The position numbers and the translations under genes are program-made. Below, one piece after another: positions 34,962-43,344 of a DNA stretch of 64,000 nt. Under the pieces are notes generated by a model. That model was given only the letters and a program-made list of their open reading frames with translations, did not search any database and was not told the DNA's origin. Each line of letters starts with the position of its first letter. The first letter of the stretch is position 1. The stretch spans positions 7,983 through 71,982 of the forward strand of contig DAORKG010000016.1 of assembly GCA_035439445.1 (NCBI GenBank), written 5' to 3'. Origin of the DNA: UBA4416 sp035439445. GTDB taxonomy: Bacteria > Bacteroidota > Bacteroidia > B-17B0 > Aurantibacillaceae.

Positions 34962-35435
34962 ATGGAAAACAATATTTCAATGGAAAATGCTCAACCACAA
35001 AGACCTCAGTTTCTAACGGTTTTATGCATTTTATCTTTTATCGGTTCCGGATTATCTTTTATCGGAGCTTTGTGGGGCTATTTTTCGATTAAAGCTTCTG
35101 AAAAATTTTTACAAAACATGACTGCTTCGCAGGAAGATGCGCATGGAATGATTAGTGGGATGCAGGAGACAATGATGAAAGCGGTAGAGAATGCTGTTCC
35201 TAATTTAGTTATTGGATTATTATGCTCATTAATATGTCTTTATGGGGCATTACAAATGTGGAAATTAAAGAAAATAGGATTTTTTATTTATTCAGTTGGT
35301 GAAATTACACCGGCTATTTCTGCTTTCTTTCTTGCAGGAGGCGGATTAATTGGTGGGGCAGGAGCAGTTATAGGATTATTATTTGCAGTAGTATGGATAG
35401 TGCTTTATGCTGTGAACTTAAAACACATGAAATAA
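34962..35435 (+). CDS. Small four-helix membrane protein, tandem paralogue 1
   Basis: 157 residues. A short polar N-terminus precedes Q-F-L-T-V-L-C-I-L-S-F-I and further hydrophobic segments near 85-105, 108-125 and 130-150. The next gene encodes a paralogue with the same Q-F-L-T-V-L-C-x-L-S-F opening. The glycine-rich segment G-G-G-L-I-G-G-A-G near 128-138 lies in a membrane helix. I do not recognise a characterised family. It follows an AT-rich 65-base gap that contains only a weak imperfect hairpin (34902-34941). Confidence 0.75.
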   Translation: MENNISMENAQPQRPQFLTVLCILSFIGSGLSFIGALWGYFSIKASEKFLQNMTASQEDAHGMISGMQETMMKAVENAVPNLVIGLLCSLICLYGALQMWKLKKIGFFIYSVGEITPAISAFFLAGGGLIGGAGAVIGLLFAVVWIVLYAVNLKHMK

Positions 35436-35447
35436 ATTAGAAATAAA

Positions 35448-35972
35448 ATGGAAGAAAATTTATCAGTAGAAAATAACTTAATCGAAGCACCAAAACGTTC
35501 ACAGTTTTTAACTGTATTATGTGTTTTGTCTTTTGTGATGTGTGGTATTAGTTTTTTGTCAGGAATTTGGAGTATTTATCAAAGCTCACCTGAAACAATG
35601 CAACAAAACATTGAACAAGTAAGAACAGTAAATCCGGAAATGGCAGATAGAATGGAAGATCAGATTATAGAGATGCAAAGTAATCCATATAGTAAGGTTG
35701 CTCCTTATTTGAGTTTGGTTTACACTTTATTGTCGTTTCTAGGTGTTATGATGATGTGGAATTTAACTAAAAAGGGTTTTTATATTTATGCTATAGCAGA
35801 GATATTGCCATATACAGGCTTTATCTTAATGGGTAAAAATTCATTAAGTATGATGGGGCCTCCGGGAAGCGGAGGGACAATGATTGCAATGGCAGTTATG
35901 GTTATTATGGTAGTTGTAGATGTTATTTTTGTAGCGCTTTATGCTAAGAATTTGAAAGATATGGTTAAGTGA
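35448..35972 (+). CDS. Small four-helix membrane protein, tandem paralogue 2
   Basis: 174 residues, related to the preceding protein in its N-terminus (M-E-E-N-L-S-V-E-N then Q-F-L-T-V-L-C-V-L-S-F) and in the order of membrane segments. Between the first and second segments is a polar loop (P-E-T-M-Q-Q-N-I-E-Q-V), longer than in the first copy. Only 12 bases separate the genes, so they are cotranscribed and arose by tandem duplication. Both end in a V-x-L-Y-A-x-N-L-K-x-M phrase. Function unknown. Confidence 0.75.
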   Translation: MEENLSVENNLIEAPKRSQFLTVLCVLSFVMCGISFLSGIWSIYQSSPETMQQNIEQVRTVNPEMADRMEDQIIEMQSNPYSKVAPYLSLVYTLLSFLGVMMMWNLTKKGFYIYAIAEILPYTGFILMGKNSLSMMGPPGSGGTMIAMAVMVIMVVVDVIFVALYAKNLKDMVK

Positions 35973-35992
35973 TTATTTAATTATACTTAAAT

Positions 35993-36023
35993 AAAAAAGC
36001 AGAAGTTTTACTTCTGCTTTTTT
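35993..36023. terminator. Bidirectional terminator between convergent genes
   Basis: AAAAAAGCAGAAG at 35993-36005 pairs with CTTCTGCTTTTTT at 36011-36023 around a five-base loop. It serves the paralogue gene on the plus strand and YggS on the minus strand; the YggS stop codon (36022-36024) overlaps the stem. Confidence 0.9.
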
Positions 36024-36672
36024 ATTTGTTATAATTTCTTTCTCCAAAAATGCTACTACCAACTCGAATCATAGTTGAACCTTCCTGAATTGCCAATTGG
36101 AAATCCCCACTCATTCCAAAACTTAATATCTTTAAATCGGGATATTGTGTGCTAAAGTTTTTTAGTGATTGAAATTCTTTTCTGATTTGCTCAGTATCAT
36201 CCGTATTGGATGCCATTGCCATAAAACCTTTAACAGTAATGTTTTTAAGCTCTTTAAATTCATTAGAATTTAATATTTGTGATGCTTCATTAAAATCCAA
36301 GCCAAATTTAGTTTCTTCTTGTGCTATATAAATTTGCAATAAACAGTCAATTATCCTGTTGTTTTTAAAACCTTGTTTATTAATTTCCTTTAATAAACTA
36401 AAACTATCCACGCCATGTATTAAGTAAACAAATGGAGCAATATATTTTACCTTATTGCTTTGTAAATGCCCGATAAAATGCCAGCGAATATCTTTTGGTA
36501 ATTGCGCTTCTTTATCTACTAATTCTTGTACGTAGTTCTCTCCAAAATCTCTTTGTCCTGCATTGTATGCTTCTAAAAGCATTTCATTAGGTTTGGTTTT
36601 AGAGACAGCTACTAACGTAACCTGTTCAGGCAATTGAGATGTAATATGTTTAATATTATCGGATATAGACAT
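36022..36672 (-). CDS. yggS: YggS-family PLP-binding homeostasis protein
   Basis: 216 residues, the standard size. The PLP lysine is in V-A-V-S-K-T-K-P near residue 25; further signatures are G-E-N-Y-V-Q-E near 45, W-H-F-I-G-H-L-Q-S-N-K near 65-75, L-S-F-G-M-S-G-D near 185 and R-V-G-S-S-I-F-G at the end. The family is a single-domain alanine racemase-like fold that controls pyridoxal phosphate and amino/keto acid homeostasis, without known catalysis. It is third in a minus-strand unit with GNAT and DUF1015. Confidence 0.93.
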   Translation of the reverse strand: MSISDNIKHITSQLPEQVTLVAVSKTKPNEMLLEAYNAGQRDFGENYVQELVDKEAQLPKDIRWHFIGHLQSNKVKYIAPFVYLIHGVDSFSLLKEINKQGFKNNRIIDCLLQIYIAQEETKFGLDFNEASQILNSNEFKELKNITVKGFMAMASNTDDTEQIRKEFQSLKNFSTQYPDLKILSFGMSGDFQLAIQEGSTMIRVGSSIFGERNYNK

Positions 36673-36674
36673 TT

Positions 36675-37202
36675 TTACTTTAATTCAAATTTCATCATAA
36701 TATCAATTTGTAAATCATCACCCAGTTGAAAGGTATGTTTATCAAATTCAATAAATCCTAGTTTTTTATAAAAGTTAATTGCTTTTGTGTTGTGTTCCCA
36801 AACAGCTAACCATATATATTTATAATATGATTGTTTCGCAATATCAATAGCTTTTTCCATCAGAGCTTTCCCAAAAGCTTTACCCTGATATTCTTTCTTT
36901 ATATAAATCCTTTCTATTTCAACACAATCATTGCCCAGATCTTCTGTTTGAGATTTTTTTACATTTAGTTTTAAATAACCAGCAACTTCAGTTTCATAAT
37001 TCAAAAAATAAAACATAGAATTTTCAGAATTTAATTCTTTGTTTAATTGTTCTATGCTTAACCTTTCTGAAATGTATTTTTGCATATCGCTTTCAGTATT
37101 CTGGTTAGCAAAAGTTTCCGTAAAAGTTTGGATACTGATTGTTCTTAATAATTCAGCTTCTGTTTTATTTACTAATATTATTTCAATATCATTTACAGAC
37201 AT
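36675..37202 (-). CDS. GNAT-family N-acetyltransferase
   Basis: 175 residues. The acetyl-CoA loop is visible as Y-Q-G-K-A-F-G-K-A-L near 107-117, preceded by a V-E-I-E-R-I-Y-I strand and followed by W-L-A-V-W-E-H-N-T-K-A-I-N-F-Y-K-K-L-G-F, the classical GNAT C-terminal motif. The substrate could be an amino acid, polyamine or protein N-terminus; nothing here decides. It overlaps DUF1015 by one base and precedes yggS by two, so the three are cotranscribed. Confidence 0.88.
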   Translation of the reverse strand: MSVNDIEIILVNKTEAELLRTISIQTFTETFANQNTESDMQKYISERLSIEQLNKELNSENSMFYFLNYETEVAGYLKLNVKKSQTEDLGNDCVEIERIYIKKEYQGKAFGKALMEKAIDIAKQSYYKYIWLAVWEHNTKAINFYKKLGFIEFDKHTFQLGDDLQIDIMMKFELK

Positions 37203-38449
37203 TACTCTTCCAAGCTGTAAATTAGTAAACCACTTCTCATTTTCGGTTCAACCCAGGTAGATTTTGGAGGCATTATGTTGTTAGTGTCAGCAATCCATTT
37301 TAAATGCTCCATGGTTACAGGATATAAGCCAAATGCAATCGCTGCCTTCCCTTCATCTACTTGTTTTTTTAATTCTTTACTACCTCTTACTCCGGGAATA
37401 AAACCAATTCGTTTATCCGTTTTTAAATCATGTATATCTAAAATGGGAGATAAGATGTATTTAGTTAGTATGGCTGCATCTAAGCTATCAATAGGATCTT
37501 TTGGATTATAAATGTTTTCTTTTGCTTTTAATGAGTACCATTTATTATTCACATACATTGATATTTCATGTTTTCTGGTGGGTTTAAAATCATCAGCTTT
37601 CACTTCACTAATGGTGAAATTGTTTTTTAGTTGATTAATTAACTCGCTTACAGAAAGATTATTTAAGTCTTTTACAATTCTGTTATAATCGTAAATTTTC
37701 AAATGAGTTTCTGGAAAAAATACGCCTAGGTAGTAATTAAAAGCCTCTTCTCCCGTATATGATTTACGAGTACTACGTCTTAGTTTACCTAATAAAGTTG
37801 ATGAAGCAGAACGGTGATGTCCATCTGCGATATAAATATTTGGAATAGACGAAAAACGCTCGGCTATTTGTTTGACTGTTTTTTTATTATCTATTATCCA
37901 AACTGTGTGTCTTACTCTGTCTGTAGTTGTAAAATCATAATCGGGTCTTGATGTGGCAATTTCATCTGATAAGGAATCAATTACTTTGTCATTTGGATAA
38001 CAAAATAAAACTGGCTCAGCATTAAACTCACAAACTTCCAAATAATCTTTTAGCTTTTCTTCTCTGGTTGTGAGTGTTTGCTCATGGATTTTAATTACGC
38101 CATTCATGTAATCATCTATGCTTGTACATGCTATGATGCCAATAAATTCATTTCCTTCTTTAATTTGACGATATAAATAATAGCATGGATTTTCGTCGCG
38201 TAAAAAAATTTTTTCTCTTACAAACTTTTTGAAATGATTTTTTACTTTAATCAATCGTTCTTTTGAGCCGGGTTTTGTTCGGATACCATCTTCAAAATCA
38301 GGATTAATAACATGTAAAAACGAATAAGGATTTCCTGCTAATTTTTCTCTTAATTCAGCTGAATTATATCCATCAACAGAACGTGACGCTACTAAATGAA
38401 CTTTATCGCCTTCAGGACGGATTGCTTTAAATGGAATAACTTTGGCCAT
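37202..38449 (-). CDS. DUF1015-family protein
   Basis: 415 residues, the usual length. Family-typical phrases include V-I-P-F-K-A-I-R-P at the start, Y-N-S-A-E-L-R-E-K near 28, P-Y-S-F-L-H-V-I-N-P, and I-A-D-G-H-H-R-S-A-S-S near 205, which resembles a nucleotide- or phosphate-binding motif. The biochemical function is not established to my knowledge. The first gene of a three-gene unit with GNAT and yggS; a TAATG overlap couples it to the GNAT. Confidence 0.87.
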   Translation of the reverse strand: MAKVIPFKAIRPEGDKVHLVASRSVDGYNSAELREKLAGNPYSFLHVINPDFEDGIRTKPGSKERLIKVKNHFKKFVREKIFLRDENPCYYLYRQIKEGNEFIGIIACTSIDDYMNGVIKIHEQTLTTREEKLKDYLEVCEFNAEPVLFCYPNDKVIDSLSDEIATSRPDYDFTTTDRVRHTVWIIDNKKTVKQIAERFSSIPNIYIADGHHRSASSTLLGKLRRSTRKSYTGEEAFNYYLGVFFPETHLKIYDYNRIVKDLNNLSVSELINQLKNNFTISEVKADDFKPTRKHEISMYVNNKWYSLKAKENIYNPKDPIDSLDAAILTKYILSPILDIHDLKTDKRIGFIPGVRGSKELKKQVDEGKAAIAFGLYPVTMEHLKWIADTNNIMPPKSTWVEPKMRSGLLIYSLEE

Positions 38450-38515
38450 ATTGTTTGATTAGTTATCGTTTTTAAATATAATAGATTTTATACAGAGAAT
38501 GTAATTTTTGGACAT

Positions 38516-38549
38516 AAAAAAAGGCTCAACCAAAAGATTGAGCCTTTTT
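38516..38549 (-). terminator. Intrinsic terminator of the OmpA/TPR lipoprotein gene
   Basis: AAAAAGGCTCAA at 38518-38529 pairs with TTGAGCCTTTTT at 38538-38549 across an eight-base loop, and on the minus strand a T run follows. It is 16 bases past the lipoprotein stop. Confidence 0.88.
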
Positions 38550-38565
38550 ATTAATATGATTTTTC

Positions 38566-40308
38566 TTAGTTTGTTAAACCTTTAAAATCTGCATTTTCAC
38601 GTAATTTAATAAACTCTGCATCATCTTTAGCAGCAGCTTTTAAAGAACCATCTTTTTCGATAGCTGTTTTTAAGTTGTTGTTAACTTCAGCAGCATTGTT
38701 ATTACGAGCCGCAGCAACTGCTTTTAAGTAAAAAGACATAGCCATATCTTTTTCATTACTTGCATCAATTGTTGATGTAACAGCACCTTGGTTACCGTTT
38801 AATAACTCAGCTAAAGCTTTGTTAAATCCTTTGTATTCACCAAAGTTTGTAACTGCATCTGCGTATTTACCATCACGAACATTTAAAATACCTTTGTTGT
38901 AGTTAACTTCATTACCAGCACCGTTTGCTTTGTCATACATTTCCATAGCTTTTTTACGGTCACCTGCTTTAGAAGCAACTATACCTAAGTTATTCATTAA
39001 GATTGGGTTTCCATTAGCGTTTGCTTCAGCACGTTTAAATGCTTCGCCAGCCTCAGAAACTTTGTTAGTCATTAATAAAGCAACACCTAAATTGTTTGAT
39101 GTTCTCCAGTCTGTAGGATATTTTTTCTCAGCAGCTGTATAAATTTGAACTTTAGTATTTACATCGTTAGTTAAGTTAGCACCATATAACATTTCTTCAA
39201 CTGATAAAGAATCAGGGAAAGTAGTTGTTAATTTAGTGATTTGCTCATCAGTACGAGATTTTTTGTTTACGTTCACAGTTAATACTGAACGACGTAATTT
39301 AGGTAAAATCTTATCAGCTACTTCAGTATAAGTTTTAGATAAGTTTTTGATTTCTTTTTCACGTTGATCTCCATCAGTGTACATAGTTAAAACACGTAAG
39401 ATTAAATCTTTATCAGCAATTGTAGATTGCTCCATTAAAGATTTGAATCCGTTCCAGTCTTCAGCTGTAGTTTGAGTTACGTAATTTGCTTCTTCCTTAC
39501 CAAATTTTTGGTCTTTGTTTTTGTTCTTTTTAAACTCATTCATTAAAGCTTTAGAACCAGATTTAGCACGGTCTTTAGCTAAGTTTTCGTTTAATGATAA
39601 CTCACCATCTGGAGATGCATAAGCAGATACGTTAATATCTTTGAATTCATACCAAGGATTGTTAATGTTTTCAGAAATGAATTTATCTAAATTCTTAACC
39701 TCATCACTTTTTAATTCACTAGCACGAACATCAGATTTATTGATTAAATAATAAATATTTGCTGTTTGGTTAGCAGGAGTTGACTTCACAAACGCATCTT
39801 TAGCATAAATACCTTTTTCATCATTTCTAACTAATAATGGAGTAATAATAGTTCCATCTCCTAATTTTACAGGTGTAAAATCTTTAGTTTTTGATTTAAC
39901 TTTACCTTGAGCGCGTAACTCAACAGTAGCTACTTTCATTCCTGGTTCATAAGCAAACTTTTCAGAAGTGTAGCTAAATGTACCCCCTTTATCATAACTT
40001 ATTTTTTGACCTGGATCAGTAGCCTTTTCGCCAACTAAAATAACTGGTTTTAATGCTTTTTCACCACCTGCCATTTTAACAACCGGAGTTAAAGTAACCG
40101 TTGCTTTTTTAGCAAAAACTTTAGCAGGATATTTTCCTGTAACTGTAAATCCTACACTATCTCCATGCATTTCTAATGGATTAGGTTTTACATCGTAAGA
40201 AAAAGTAGATTGTTTTTTAACCATTTTTCCTAAACCATTGCAACCAACTAATAAAGCAGTTGTGCCAACAGCAAGACTTAAGTTTCGTAAAGTTTTAGTA
40301 TTCATCAT
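38566..40308 (-). CDS. OmpA-like/TPR lipoprotein
   Basis: 580 residues. A lipoprotein signal ends at L-L-V-G-C, so Cys23 should be lipidated. Residues 30-165 are beta-rich and Ig-like. A middle part has an OmpA-like pattern near 228-250 (A-Y-A-S-P-D-G-E-L-S-L-N-E-N-L-A-K-D-R-A), the place that contacts diaminopimelate in OmpA domains. Residues from about 395 on are TPR-like (N-N-L-G-V-A-L-L, M-N-N-L-G-I-V-A-S-K-A-G). The protein should link the outer membrane to peptidoglycan and bind partners through the TPR part. The long alanine/lysine-rich, regular codon style suggests strong expression. A -7-like CAAAATTA lies at 40341-40348. Confidence 0.82.
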   Translation of the reverse strand: MMNTKTLRNLSLAVGTTALLVGCNGLGKMVKKQSTFSYDVKPNPLEMHGDSVGFTVTGKYPAKVFAKKATVTLTPVVKMAGGEKALKPVILVGEKATDPGQKISYDKGGTFSYTSEKFAYEPGMKVATVELRAQGKVKSKTKDFTPVKLGDGTIITPLLVRNDEKGIYAKDAFVKSTPANQTANIYYLINKSDVRASELKSDEVKNLDKFISENINNPWYEFKDINVSAYASPDGELSLNENLAKDRAKSGSKALMNEFKKNKNKDQKFGKEEANYVTQTTAEDWNGFKSLMEQSTIADKDLILRVLTMYTDGDQREKEIKNLSKTYTEVADKILPKLRRSVLTVNVNKKSRTDEQITKLTTTFPDSLSVEEMLYGANLTNDVNTKVQIYTAAEKKYPTDWRTSNNLGVALLMTNKVSEAGEAFKRAEANANGNPILMNNLGIVASKAGDRKKAMEMYDKANGAGNEVNYNKGILNVRDGKYADAVTNFGEYKGFNKALAELLNGNQGAVTSTIDASNEKDMAMSFYLKAVAAARNNNAAEVNNNLKTAIEKDGSLKAAAKDDAEFIKLRENADFKGLTN

Positions 40309-40406
40309 GTATAAGGGTTATTTATTTTTAATTTTCCGCACAAAATTATAAAATAATTAATAATAGCCTAATTATTTTAGTGTTATATTTATGATTAATA
40401 TCAAAA

Positions 40407-40431
40407 AAAATCCCGCAAACAGCGGGATTTT
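40407..40431 (-). terminator. Intrinsic terminator of rpsT
   Basis: AAAATCCCGC (40407-40416) pairs with GCGGGATTTT (40422-40431) around a five-base loop, with a T run on the minus strand side. It lies 25 bases beyond the rpsT stop. Confidence 0.9.
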
Positions 40432-40456
40432 GTATTATTTCTGTAATAAGAAAATG

Positions 40457-40714
40457 TTATTTAGCAATTGCGTTAACTTTCTTAGTTAATTTTGATTTCA
40501 AATTAGAAGCTTTGTTTTTATGAATAACATTTTTCTTAGCTAATTTATCTAACATTGCTACTACTTTTGGTAATAAAGCTGCTGCTTCTTTTTTAGTATC
40601 AGTCTCACGTAATTTTTTTACTGCATTACGAGTTGTTTTAGCGTAGTAACGGTTTGATAAACGTTTAGCGTTATTTGCTCTAATTCTTTTTATTGCCGAC
40701 TTATGATTTGCCAT
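40457..40714 (-). CDS. rpsT: 30S ribosomal protein S20
   Basis: 85 residues, normal length. The N-terminus M-A-N-H-K-S-A-I-K-R-I-R-A-N and the basic helical body with N-R-Y-Y-A-K-T-T-R-N-A-V-K-K-L match S20, which binds 16S rRNA early in small-subunit assembly. It is monocistronic with a good promoter (40754-40783) and an intrinsic terminator. Confidence 0.97.
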   Translation of the reverse strand: MANHKSAIKRIRANNAKRLSNRYYAKTTRNAVKKLRETDTKKEAAALLPKVVAMLDKLAKKNVIHKNKASNLKSKLTKKVNAIAK

Positions 40715-40753
40715 TCTATTAAGGTATTAATTCTGTTTTTTTAAATTGGATTG

Positions 40754-40783
40754 CAAATATACGTTTTTTTTTATAATTACAAA
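40754..40783 (-). promoter_or_regulatory. Promoter of rpsT
   Basis: On the minus strand TTTG (40783-40780) lies 18 bases from TATATTTG (40761-40754), both matching the Bacteroidota boxes. The -7 box ends 39 bases before the ATG. Confidence 0.65.
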
Positions 40784-40821
40784 TGTTAATAACAAATATT
40801 TATCGAATATAGTCTAAAACT

Positions 40822-40829
40822 TACATTTG
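40822..40829 (+). promoter_or_regulatory. -7 element before the OmpA-family gene
   Basis: TACATTTG fits TAnnTTTG and lies 10 bases before the ATG at 40840. No TTTG was found at the -33 place. Confidence 0.45.
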
Positions 40830-40839
40830 TGTACACTAT

Positions 40840-41928
40840 ATGAATCCTAAAAAAGCATATTTATCCCTTTTTGTATTTGTTTCTTTCTTTGTATTTGCCC
40901 AAGAACCAGTAGAAATTGTTAAAAATCTTGTGCCTAACGGTAGTTTTGAGAATTTTAGAAAGAAATCCGGAAACATTAAAAATGCAATTCCTTGGCAACA
41001 AATTGCGAGTGTAGACTACTATCAGGAGCCTTTAAGTAATGATACTACAGCCCAAAAAGGTGCAAGAACCGGTAGTTGTTACGCAGGTTTACGTTTTCAA
41101 AAAAAATATAAAGAGTTTTTGCAAGTTAAATTAGCTGAGCCTTTGCATCGAGGAACTATATACGAATACGAAATGTATGTGCGCTTGGCATTTTGGAGTA
41201 ATGCATCCTTAAAATCTTTTGGGGCTTTGTTTACCAAGATGGGTTATAAAAGTAAAGCAGATGCTGTAAAAACAGCCATGATAGATTCGGTTAGTAAAAA
41301 AAGTAGTTTTATTAATGGGTATAGATGGTTCAAAATTTCCGGTAAATATCAGGCTGATGGAGGAGAGAAATATTTAACCATAGGGAATTTCGCCCCTAAT
41401 GTTAAAAAAGATATGGTGCGTATGAACGTATTTAAACTAGGGTTTAAAGAAGCCTACTATTTTGTGGATGATATAAAACTAGTAAAAGCTAAAGAAGTTG
41501 TAGAGAAAGTAAAAGTTGAAATTGTGGGATCGTTTAATGTTGATGCTCAAGATTCTGTGCTTGAAGTGAGAAAAGATGTAAAAGTTGGAGAGAAAATTAC
41601 TTTAAAAAATATCTTCTTTGAAAACGGACATTATTATTTATTACCTGAATCTTATTCTGAGTTAAATAAGTTAGCCCAATATCTTTTAAGAAATCCAAGT
41701 ATGGAAGTTCAAATTAATGGACACTCTGATAATGTGGGATCAAAGGGTAAGAATCAAAAAATATCGGAGCAACGTGCTCGAGAAGTATTTGAATATCTCA
41801 TAAAAAAAGGTGTACAAAATAAAATGTATTTTAAAGGATATGGAAGCTCAATGCCTATTGCAAGTAATGATGATGATATTGGTAGAGCGAAAAATAGAAG
41901 GGTGGAATTTGAGATTATAAAAAACTAG
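40840..41928 (+). CDS. OmpA-family outer-membrane/peptidoglycan-binding protein
   Basis: 362 residues. A signal peptide (L-F-V-F-V-S-F-F-V-F-A, cut near residue 20) is followed by a galactose-binding-like beta domain (L-V-P-N-G-S-F-E-N-F near 30, a carbohydrate-binding-module-like opening). The C-terminal 110 residues are an OmpA domain: I-N-G-H-S-D-N-V-G near 292 and S-E-Q-R-A-R-E-V-F near 310, with the Asp and Arg that grip diaminopimelate. It probably tethers an outer-membrane or surface component to the cell wall. It has its own promoter and is divergent from rpsT. Confidence 0.9.
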   Translation: MNPKKAYLSLFVFVSFFVFAQEPVEIVKNLVPNGSFENFRKKSGNIKNAIPWQQIASVDYYQEPLSNDTTAQKGARTGSCYAGLRFQKKYKEFLQVKLAEPLHRGTIYEYEMYVRLAFWSNASLKSFGALFTKMGYKSKADAVKTAMIDSVSKKSSFINGYRWFKISGKYQADGGEKYLTIGNFAPNVKKDMVRMNVFKLGFKEAYYFVDDIKLVKAKEVVEKVKVEIVGSFNVDAQDSVLEVRKDVKVGEKITLKNIFFENGHYYLLPESYSELNKLAQYLLRNPSMEVQINGHSDNVGSKGKNQKISEQRAREVFEYLIKKGVQNKMYFKGYGSSMPIASNDDDIGRAKNRRVEFEIIKN

Positions 41929-41945
41929 AAACAAAACAACACAAG

Positions 41946-43262
41946 ATGAATCTTATTGAAAAAGATAACCCTAAAATAATTAGAGCGTGGTCGTTTTATG
42001 ATTGGGCTAATTCAGTATTTCCATTAGTTATTACTTCTGCTATTTTCCCAAATTTTTATGATTATGTAACAACACATGATGAGGCAAAAAATTTTATCGG
42101 ACATAATGTTACATTTTTTGGAGTTGAATTTGAAAACCAAAATATCTACTCTTTTGTATATGCTTTTGCTCTTTCTATTGTAGTTATGATTACTCCAGTT
42201 TTAAGCGGGGTAGCAGATTACTTAGGAAACAAAAAGCGTTTTCTTCAATTTTTCTGTTATTTAGGAGCGCTTTCTTGTATGTGTTTATTTTTTTTCAATA
42301 GAATACATTTAGAGCTGAGTTTTTTACCTTTTATTACTGCTACAGTTGGTTTTTGGGGAAGTTTAGTATATTATAATTCGTACTTGCCCGAAATTGCATC
42401 AGAAGAAAATCAGGATAAAGTAAGTGCCCGTGGTTTTGCTTTAGGTTATTTTGGAAGTTCACTTCTATTAATTATTTGTTTAATTAGTATTATGGTCTTT
42501 CATGTTCCTGCAAAATACAGTTTTCTATTGGTTGGTATTTGGTGGATGGGTTTCGCACAATACACCTTCGCTAATTTGCCAAATAAATCACACGAGGCAC
42601 ATGGAGTGGAGAAAAAAGGATTATTATCAAAAGGATTTAAGGAATTAAGAAATGTGTGGGCGCAAATAAAATTATTACCTACATTAAAACAATTCTTAAC
42701 AGGATACTTTTTTTACAATATGGGTGTGCAAACTATTATGGTGGTTGCAGTTCTATTTGCAAGAAATGAAATTGATTGGGGAACAGGTGAGGAGGCTGAA
42801 AAAGCAAAAACTACGGCTTTAATTATTAGTATTTTAATTATTCAGTTTGTGGGTATTGCCGGTTCGTTTTTGTTTTCGTGGATGTCGAGAAAAATTGGAA
42901 ATATAAAAAGCTTAATGATATCTATTTCTGTTTGGATATTTATTTGTGTGTTTACTTTTATGGTTGTTCATACTCCTGTTGAGTTTTATATTGTTGCTTT
43001 TTTAGTAGGATTAATGATGGGGGGGATACAAGCATTATCACGAAGTACATATAGTAAATATATACCTGAGACCGATGATCACACTAGTTTTTTTAGTTTT
43101 TATGATGTGGTAGAAAAGTTAGGTATGATTATCGGTACTGTATCTTTTAGTGTAATAAGCCAAGTTACCGGAGGTATGCGCAACTCTATTTTATCTTTGA
43201 TTATCTTTTTTATTATAGGTTTATTAGCTCTCATACCACTTAGTAAGAGAAAAGCTGAGTAA
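41946..43262 (+). CDS. MFS transporter of the UMF1/Atg22-like family
   Basis: 438 residues with about twelve membrane segments. The opening I-R-A-W-S-F-Y-D-W-A-N-S-V-F is the hallmark of Atg22-like (UMF1) major facilitator proteins, and the second half has G-G-I-Q-A-L-S-R-S-T-Y-S-K-Y-I-P, another conserved phrase. Yeast Atg22 effluxes amino acids from the vacuole; bacterial substrates are unknown. It starts 17 bases after the OmpA-family gene and may be cotranscribed. Confidence 0.88.
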   Translation: MNLIEKDNPKIIRAWSFYDWANSVFPLVITSAIFPNFYDYVTTHDEAKNFIGHNVTFFGVEFENQNIYSFVYAFALSIVVMITPVLSGVADYLGNKKRFLQFFCYLGALSCMCLFFFNRIHLELSFLPFITATVGFWGSLVYYNSYLPEIASEENQDKVSARGFALGYFGSSLLLIICLISIMVFHVPAKYSFLLVGIWWMGFAQYTFANLPNKSHEAHGVEKKGLLSKGFKELRNVWAQIKLLPTLKQFLTGYFFYNMGVQTIMVVAVLFARNEIDWGTGEEAEKAKTTALIISILIIQFVGIAGSFLFSWMSRKIGNIKSLMISISVWIFICVFTFMVVHTPVEFYIVAFLVGLMMGGIQALSRSTYSKYIPETDDHTSFFSFYDVVEKLGMIIGTVSFSVISQVTGGMRNSILSLIIFFIIGLLALIPLSKRKAE

Positions 43263-43344
43263 GTCTGATTGCATTTAATTTGACAAAAAGACTTTTAATA
43301 AAATTTGTATTTTCTTTAGAGTGAGATTGCTTTTTAATTTAAGA

